From positions 1 to 64,000 of the forward strand of contig CANJUF010000010.1 of NCBI GenBank assembly GCA_947477745.1: a stretch of 64,000 nucleotides of DNA. Reading direction: 5' to 3'. Below the pieces are notes generated by a model that ran no database searches, had not been told where the DNA came from, and saw only the letters and a program-made list of their open reading frames with translations. A program made the translations under genes and the position numbers. Shown piece by piece: positions 59,396 through 64,000 of this stretch. The DNA is from Sphingomonadaceae bacterium. GTDB lineage: Bacteria > Pseudomonadota > Alphaproteobacteria > Sphingomonadales > Sphingomonadaceae. Numbering within the stretch: position 1 is the first letter of the stretch; every line of letters begins with the position of its first letter.

Positions 59396-60406
59396 ATGAA
59401 CCCGATAGACGTTACCACCAACACGCTTGATCGCGGCTACAGCCAGATGCCGATCCCGTTCGGCTGGTTCGCCGTGGCGCTATCGCACGAAATTTCAAAC
59501 GGCCAGATCTTGACGATGAAATACTTCGGCACCGAGTTTATGGTCTGGCGCGGCGGCGATGGCCAGCTGCGCGCCGTCGATCCGTTCTGCCCGCATCTGG
59601 GCGCGCACCTGGGCGTCAACAGCGACGTGATCGGCAACGACCTGCGGTGTCCCTATCACTTCTGGCAATTCAACGGTGAGGGCGGCGTCACCAAGATTCC
59701 CTACACCGACGTGATCGCGCCGAGCATGAAACGCTGGTGTGTTCCGACCTGGCCGATCGAGGAAGTGAACGGTGTGGTCTATGCCTGGTACCACCCCGCC
59801 AAGGCTGCGCCCAAGTGGGAGGTCGCCCGCATCCCCGAATGTCCGGAATGCGAATGGGTGCTGGCCCGCGCCAAGGAATGGATCGTCAACATACATTGCC
59901 GCAAGATCCCGGAAAACGGGCAGGATTATGCCCACTTCGGCGCGGTCCACGGTGTGCCTGGCTCTCCCGCGGCAGAATTCAAGGTCGATTCCTGGACGCG
60001 CCGCAATACGGTCAATGCGGAAATGAATACGCCAAGGGGCTTGATGCAGGCTCAAATCGACGTGACCGCGACCGGACCCGGCCAGTCGATCGTCGAATAT
60101 AAGGATGTGACCCACGTCGTCCATGCGCAGCAGGTTACCCCGATCGATGCGCAGACGACGCATGTGCGCTGGCAGCTCTACCACATTCCAAACCTGACCG
60201 AAGGCAAGCTGCGCGTGACGCAGGCGCGCATGCGCGACCTGATCAAGCAGATTGAGCAGGACATGCCGATCTGGAACAACAAGTTGAACCTCGAGAAGCC
60301 GTTGCTGGTGCAGGGGGACGGGCCGTTCCTCGCCTACCGCAAGAATTACGAGAAGTATTTCGATTACGGCGACGAGCCTGAGCCCAAGGCGGCGGAAGCG
60401 GCCTGA
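59396..60406 (+). CDS. Rieske oxygenase, KshA/Neverland-like, copy 2
   Basis: This 336-residue paralogue of the preceding Rieske protein has the same Rieske motifs (CPHLGAHLG, CPYHFWQF) and iron site (ENGQDYAHFGAVHG). The two differ mostly at the ends and in scattered positions, so they are an old tandem duplication with likely shared substrate class. GAGGTGAGCCG precedes the ATG. A separate FNR-type box and promoter-like spacing suggest different regulation from copy 1. It ends nine bases before the convergent crotonase stop. Confidence 0.9.
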   Translation: MNPIDVTTNTLDRGYSQMPIPFGWFAVALSHEISNGQILTMKYFGTEFMVWRGGDGQLRAVDPFCPHLGAHLGVNSDVIGNDLRCPYHFWQFNGEGGVTKIPYTDVIAPSMKRWCVPTWPIEEVNGVVYAWYHPAKAAPKWEVARIPECPECEWVLARAKEWIVNIHCRKIPENGQDYAHFGAVHGVPGSPAAEFKVDSWTRRNTVNAEMNTPRGLMQAQIDVTATGPGQSIVEYKDVTHVVHAQQVTPIDAQTTHVRWQLYHIPNLTEGKLRVTQARMRDLIKQIEQDMPIWNNKLNLEKPLLVQGDGPFLAYRKNYEKYFDYGDEPEPKAAEAA

Positions 60407-60415
60407 CGCCGGAGA

Positions 60416-61252
60416 TCAGCCTGCGGCGGAAGGGTCCGGCATGTCGATGTAGGCGAGCGCCGGGTCCAGCGGTGGGAAGCTCGGCTCGCGCTTTTCGATC
60501 AGCGCTTTGAGCCCTTCCTTGAAGTCGTCTCGCACCACCGAAACGTCGGCAAGCGTGACCGCGCGCTCGTAAGCTGCGTACATGCTGGCATCCAGGTCGG
60601 CGTACAACTGTGCCTTCATGGTGCGCATCGACCACGGCGAACTGGTCGCAACCAGCTTGGCGGCATAAGCGCGCGCTTCTTCGAGCAGGCGATCGGCCGG
60701 GACGACCTGGTTGACCATGCCTATCGCCAGTGCTTCGTCGGCACCGACCATGCGGCCTGAGAATAGCAAGTCAGCTGCACGCGCCGCTCCCACGAGGCGC
60801 GGCAGCATCCAGCTCAGCCCCATTTCGGCAACTAGTCCGAGCCGGGCGAAGATCGTCGAGAAACGCGCGTGTTCAGATACGATCCGCACATCGGTGAACA
60901 GCGCGATCTGCAGGCCGATGCCAACCGCCGCACCGTTGATCGCGCCGATCAACGGTTTGCCGACCTGAAGCGGGAACCAGTAGGGCCGGTTGGAAGTCGG
61001 TCGCACGTCGCCGCTATCTGCGACTGCTTCAAGTTTTTCCGAATCGCCGCCCGCACAGAACGCTTTGCCCGCTCCCGTCAGGATGATCGCGCGCACTTCC
61101 GGCGAAGTCGCCGCCTGTTCCAGGGCTGCAAAGTAGTAACCGGCAACTTCGGAGTTCCAGGCATTGCGACGCTCAGGCCGGTTGAGCGTAATGGTCATGA
61201 TGTCGTCGGCGATCTCGGTAAGGACCGGAGGCTGGGCTGGGCTGATTGTCAT
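60416..61252 (-). CDS. Enoyl-CoA hydratase/isomerase family protein
   Basis: The 278-residue crotonase has TGAGKAFCAGGDSEKL, AINGAAVGIGLQIALF, and LGLVAEMGLSWMLPRLVG with one of the two catalytic glutamates. It is the most divergent of the three crotonases. It lies downstream of the TonB receptor on the same strand but is separated from it by about 200 bases with a repeat and a terminator, so it is probably transcribed from its own promoter. Confidence 0.88.
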   Translation of the reverse strand: MTISPAQPPVLTEIADDIMTITLNRPERRNAWNSEVAGYYFAALEQAATSPEVRAIILTGAGKAFCAGGDSEKLEAVADSGDVRPTSNRPYWFPLQVGKPLIGAINGAAVGIGLQIALFTDVRIVSEHARFSTIFARLGLVAEMGLSWMLPRLVGAARAADLLFSGRMVGADEALAIGMVNQVVPADRLLEEARAYAAKLVATSSPWSMRTMKAQLYADLDASMYAAYERAVTLADVSVVRDDFKEGLKALIEKREPSFPPLDPALAYIDMPDPSAAG

Positions 61253-61290
61253 CGTGGTCTCCTGGTGTTGTGTATTGGCCCATGCTTATC

Positions 61291-61376
61291 CTCCCCTCCC
61301 CCTTGGGGGAGGGAATCGAGGGGTGGGGGTCTGAGTCAGGAGATTCTCCCCCACCCCAGCCCCTCCCCAGAAGGCC
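61291..61376. repeat. CT/GA-rich intergenic repeat, copy 2
   Basis: CCTCCCCTCCCCCTTGGGGG and GAATCGAGGGGTGGGG closely match the first 39 bases of 17242. It continues with TCCCCCACCCC and CCCCTCCCC, so both ends can pair. It occupies the gap between the crotonase start and the TonB receptor terminator. Confidence 0.75.
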
Positions 61377-61390
61377 AGGCGAGATCCTTT

Positions 61391-61429
61391 GAACAAAAGA
61401 AAAGGCCCAGACCGTTTCCGGTCCGGGCC
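61391..61429 (-). terminator. Intrinsic terminator of the TonB-dependent receptor gene
   Basis: On the minus strand the sequence reads GGCCCGGACC-GGAAAC-GGTCTGGGCC followed by TTTTCTTTTG, a strong stem with one mismatch and a U-rich tail. It begins 28 bases after the receptor stop codon. It is the best terminator in the window. Confidence 0.85.
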
Positions 61430-61456
61430 TTCATCCTCTCCCGTTTTTACGGGTAA

Positions 61457-63970
61457 TCAGTACTCGACGGTCAAGTCGATGCCAAAGCGGCGCGGCTCGA
61501 TGAAGGTGGCCGAAGCGCCGCCCGACTGGTTGAACGGGAACGAGATCGACTTGTTGTCGAAGATATTCTTGCCCCACACAGCGACTGTGGCGTCGAATGC
61601 GCCGACGCTGATGTGCTCGAGAGCAGCGCGGCCGTTGACCAGCCAGTAACCGGGAACTGTCCGCGTATAGGCAGCCAACTGGCTCTTGATATTGGCGTTG
61701 GGGGAAGCGTTCATCGTCGACTGGTAGTTGCCCTGGATGCGCGCAGTGAAGATCGCCTCGTCCCAGATCGGCTGCGAGGTATACTGAGCATAGGCATTGC
61801 CAGTCCACTCCGGCCGCAGTGTCGGCAGATAGGCACTATCAGGAGCCGTGACAGAAAGTCCTGCTGCACCCTTGAGCAGACCCGGAATATTGCTGAACGT
61901 GGTCTTGGTGTAAGACAGGCTGCCGCCCAGGACTACGCCTTCTGTCGGCGCTGCGGTGACTTCAAGCTCGAAGCCCTTGGCCTTGATGTCGCCCTGCGGG
62001 TAGACAAACGTGCCCAGCGCATTCCTGACGCGGCTGTCGGGTACGAGGGCGATGAATTCCGCCACCGTGCCAAGCGTATTGCCACCCTGCGCGGTCTGGT
62101 AATCCTTGTATTGAGCCCAGAAAACCGAGAGGTTGGTGCGCAGACGGCGATCGAGCAGGTCGGCCTTGATACCAGCTTCGGCCGATTTGGCGGTTTCAGG
62201 CTTGTACGCGAACGGGCCGGACGTTCCGCCCGACACATAGGCGGTCGACCACTTGGCATAAACCAGCAAATCGTCGTTGGGACGGAAATTCGCACCGACG
62301 AGGTAGTTGAACTTGCTGTCCCTGTAGTTGGCCGTGCCAGTGATCAGCGGGCAGGCCTTGAGCGCCGCCGACGAGGTGATCGTTGTCGGACAGGTGGCCG
62401 CAGTCAGCGAGGTGATCTGCGCCAACTTCTTGTCCTTGGTGTAACGGCCGCCAACAACGATATCGAGCTGCGAGGTGACGTGGAATTCACCCTGCGCATA
62501 GCCAGCGATCGACTTGGCTTCGTTGTAGCCCATGCCGGGCAGGTAAGGGATAGCGTTGCCCACGGGCAGCGCGGTGAACGAGACAGTGTTCTGCTGGCCA
62601 TGCTCGTTGACGTGATCCTTGCCCTTGAACCACAAGCCACCGAGGGTCAGCGTCAGGAAATCGCTGTCGTAGTTGAGCTGAAGCTCGTCGCTCCACTGCT
62701 TGGAACGCGAAACCGGCCCCGAACCGAGGAACATGTATTGCTTGCCGATTTCCGCAGCGGCGGCGGCTGCCGCCGAGGTCGCCGGCAGTCCCCTCGACTC
62801 AAGGAAAGCAGCATACAGTGGCGCTGCCGAGGCGGGTATCGTCAACGAATCGATGCCGAGCAGCGATGCGGTCGATTCCACGGAAGACGAACGATAGGCG
62901 GCGATGTTCTTGAGCGAGACCTGATCGTTGACCTGATAGTTCATCGTCAGGCTGTGGCCTTCCTGGAACACGGCGAGTTCGTCGTTGTACGAGTTCCAGG
63001 CTTCCTTGGGACGCTTTCCGTTGCTCGCGAGCGGCATGCCCGCCGCGACGGCGCTTCTGACAATCTCGTTGGCGTAGGCACCGAGGGCCGCTCCAAGGCC
63101 AACTCTGAAGTCATAGCCGATTAGGGCGGTTGCGTCCGGCGTCTGCGACGATTCGGCGCGGTCGTACTTGTAGACCGCCTTGAAATCGCCGCTCTCGAAC
63201 TTCACCGCGGCGAAATACGAATTGGAATCCTTGCTACCCAGCCATGGGGCAGACTTGACGTATTTCTGATACTTGAGGCCGTTGGTGACACGGTCGAAGG
63301 TTGTGACCGGACCGCCATTCTTCACTGGGCCACGATACTTGTTCTTCACATAGCTGAAATAGGCGCTGAGCGGGCCAAGTTCAGGGGTATGCGCGGTCAA
63401 TTCGTAGCGGTAACCGTCGTAGTTTGTGATCGAGCCGGAAACCTTGATATGGCCTTCGCCCAGGGGATCCTGTGTGTAGATGCTGACTGCGCCGGCAGTG
63501 GCGTTGCGACCGAACAACGTGCCCTGCGGACCGCGCAGCATTTCGATGCGCTCCACGTTTGGCAGGTCGAAAATCCCGCCGCGCGGGGTCGAGAGGTAAA
63601 CGCCGTCGAGATAGATTGAAACCTGCTTGTCCGAACCGGGAACGACGCCGTAGCTGACCGCGCCGCGTACGGTGAAGGACGGGATCGACGAACCGCCCAG
63701 CGAGGGACGAACGGTCACGCCCGGCGCGATGGCGGAAAGGTCGGTGACGTTGGTGACGCGGTTGGCGGAAAGCGATGTGCCGGTAATGGCGGTGACGGCG
63801 ATCGGAACGTCCTGAAGGCTCTGTTCGCGCTTCTGGGCGGTAACGATGATTTCCTCTAGGCCGGTGGCCTCATCGGCTTTCTGCGCGAACGCCGGAGCAG
63901 CGAAAGCCGTCGTCGCAGCCATGGCAGTGCCGGCAAGCAGCCGAAGCCGCATGGTGGTCGTGGTAGTCAT
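61457..63970 (-). CDS. TonB-dependent receptor
   Basis: The 837-residue outer-membrane receptor has a signal peptide (LLAGTAMAATTAFAAPAFAQ), a TonB-box-like EEIIVTAQKREQSLQDVPIA, a plug domain with the family segment VERIEMLRGPQGTLFGRNA, and a C-terminal barrel ending in FGIDLTVEY. It should import a bulky or scarce substrate across the outer membrane using TonB energy. Its neighbourhood of CoA-dependent catabolic genes suggests it brings in an organic substrate rather than iron, but substrate cannot be deduced. Its promoter lies beyond the window edge. Confidence 0.94.
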   Translation of the reverse strand: MTTTTTMRLRLLAGTAMAATTAFAAPAFAQKADEATGLEEIIVTAQKREQSLQDVPIAVTAITGTSLSANRVTNVTDLSAIAPGVTVRPSLGGSSIPSFTVRGAVSYGVVPGSDKQVSIYLDGVYLSTPRGGIFDLPNVERIEMLRGPQGTLFGRNATAGAVSIYTQDPLGEGHIKVSGSITNYDGYRYELTAHTPELGPLSAYFSYVKNKYRGPVKNGGPVTTFDRVTNGLKYQKYVKSAPWLGSKDSNSYFAAVKFESGDFKAVYKYDRAESSQTPDATALIGYDFRVGLGAALGAYANEIVRSAVAAGMPLASNGKRPKEAWNSYNDELAVFQEGHSLTMNYQVNDQVSLKNIAAYRSSSVESTASLLGIDSLTIPASAAPLYAAFLESRGLPATSAAAAAAAEIGKQYMFLGSGPVSRSKQWSDELQLNYDSDFLTLTLGGLWFKGKDHVNEHGQQNTVSFTALPVGNAIPYLPGMGYNEAKSIAGYAQGEFHVTSQLDIVVGGRYTKDKKLAQITSLTAATCPTTITSSAALKACPLITGTANYRDSKFNYLVGANFRPNDDLLVYAKWSTAYVSGGTSGPFAYKPETAKSAEAGIKADLLDRRLRTNLSVFWAQYKDYQTAQGGNTLGTVAEFIALVPDSRVRNALGTFVYPQGDIKAKGFELEVTAAPTEGVVLGGSLSYTKTTFSNIPGLLKGAAGLSVTAPDSAYLPTLRPEWTGNAYAQYTSQPIWDEAIFTARIQGNYQSTMNASPNANIKSQLAAYTRTVPGYWLVNGRAALEHISVGAFDATVAVWGKNIFDNKSISFPFNQSGGASATFIEPRRFGIDLTVEY

Positions 63971-64000
63971 TTCACTCTCCCTAGTTCCGCGTCTGCGGAG

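Noticed and set aside
8923-60406. Naming the region a steroid degradation cluster
   Set aside because: KshA-like oxygenases, paired ACADs, thiolase/DUF35 pairs and an HpcH/HpaI aldolase fit, but ring-opening genes such as kstD, hsaC or hsaD are absent here. The substrate stays open.
1-64000. A mobile or genomic island
   Set aside because: There is no integrase, transposase, tRNA boundary or direct-repeat attachment site, and base composition is even to the eye. Acquisition by transfer cannot be excluded, but is not supported.
1-64000. CRISPR array, tRNA or rRNA genes
   Set aside because: I saw no regularly spaced short repeats and no cloverleaf-type or ribosomal sequence. The repeats present are dispersed hairpins.

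Overview
The window looks like a chromosomal segment of an aerobic alphaproteobacterium of the sphingomonad type (Novosphingobium, Sphingobium or Sphingomonas). This rests on high GC, a long TonB-dependent receptor next to catabolic genes, strong GGGAGAG-type ribosome binding sites before most genes, and dense blocks of acyl-CoA dehydrogenases, CoA ligases, crotonases, Rieske oxygenases, luciferase-like oxidoreductases and Amidohydro_2 proteins. I see no rRNA, tRNA, CRISPR array, integrase or insertion sequence. No gap exceeds about 210 bases, so the window is almost solid coding sequence.

Layout. (1) 1-2774: the end of an acyl-CoA ligase, a Crp/Fnr regulator, then the debris of a cbb3 cytochrome oxidase locus: an FNR-type box, two out-of-frame relics of the CcoI copper ATPase, and an intact ccoS too short for the ORF track. 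(2) 2900-4210: an amidohydrolase, then a REP-like repeat. (3) 4329-8803, minus strand: a five-gene cassette with DUF1499, radical SAM, MerA-like flavoprotein, and glycosyltransferases of the TIGR04283 and TIGR04282 types. (4) 8923-17235, plus strand: luciferase-like enzyme, formylglycine-generating-enzyme homologue, two amidohydrolases, CoA ligase, and an acyl-CoA dehydrogenase pair. (5) 17393-22893: DapB-like reductase, TauD dioxygenase, sulfotransferase, ABC exporter, isochorismatase-like protein. (6) 22944-31024: exported SnoaL protein, a thiolase-like protein without its cysteine plus a DUF35 partner, two VOC proteins, class II aldolase, luciferase-like enzyme, MFS transporter, D-aminoacylase-like amidohydrolase. 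(7) 31055-38738, minus strand: a tightly coupled operon of HpcH/HpaI aldolase, dimeric-barrel proteins, P450, SDR, DUF35, a true thiolase, phosphotransferase and a CrtC/AttH-like protein. (8) 38803-41197: FAD oxidase and a dimeric-barrel protein. (9) 41314-51978, minus strand: MFS, Baeyer-Villiger-type flavin monooxygenase, luciferase-like enzyme, Rieske dioxygenase, cupin, SDR, acyl-CoA dehydrogenase, crotonase, phosphotransferase, SnoaL. (10) 52135-60406, plus strand: CoA ligase, Gfo/Idh oxidoreductase, crotonase, an acyl-CoA dehydrogenase pair and two tandem Rieske oxygenases. (11) 60416-63970, minus strand: crotonase and TonB receptor.

Taken together this is a gene-rich peripheral catabolic region. 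The likely sequence of events is uptake by the TonB receptor, oxygenation by P450, Rieske, BVMO and luciferase-like enzymes, CoA activation, dehydrogenation by heteromeric acyl-CoA dehydrogenases, hydration, and cleavage by thiolase or thiolase-like aldolase plus DUF35 partners. That enzyme set resembles steroid side-chain or terpenoid catabolism, but the substrate cannot be read from the sequence and I do not assign one.

The most interesting signals are these: (a) the relic cbb3 locus; (b) near-identical FNR/FixK-type boxes not only at the regulator and the relic, but also about 65 bp upstream of the flavin monooxygenase and the second Rieske oxygenase, both with promoter-like spacing, which suggests an orphaned regulator that now controls oxygenases; (c) a Cys-less thiolase plus DUF35 pair reminiscent of Ltp2-type retro-aldolases; (d) a split ACAD10/11-like set (phosphotransferase, crotonase, acyl-CoA dehydrogenase); (e) the radical SAM and glycosyltransferase cassette; (f) several family members lacking canonical catalytic residues.
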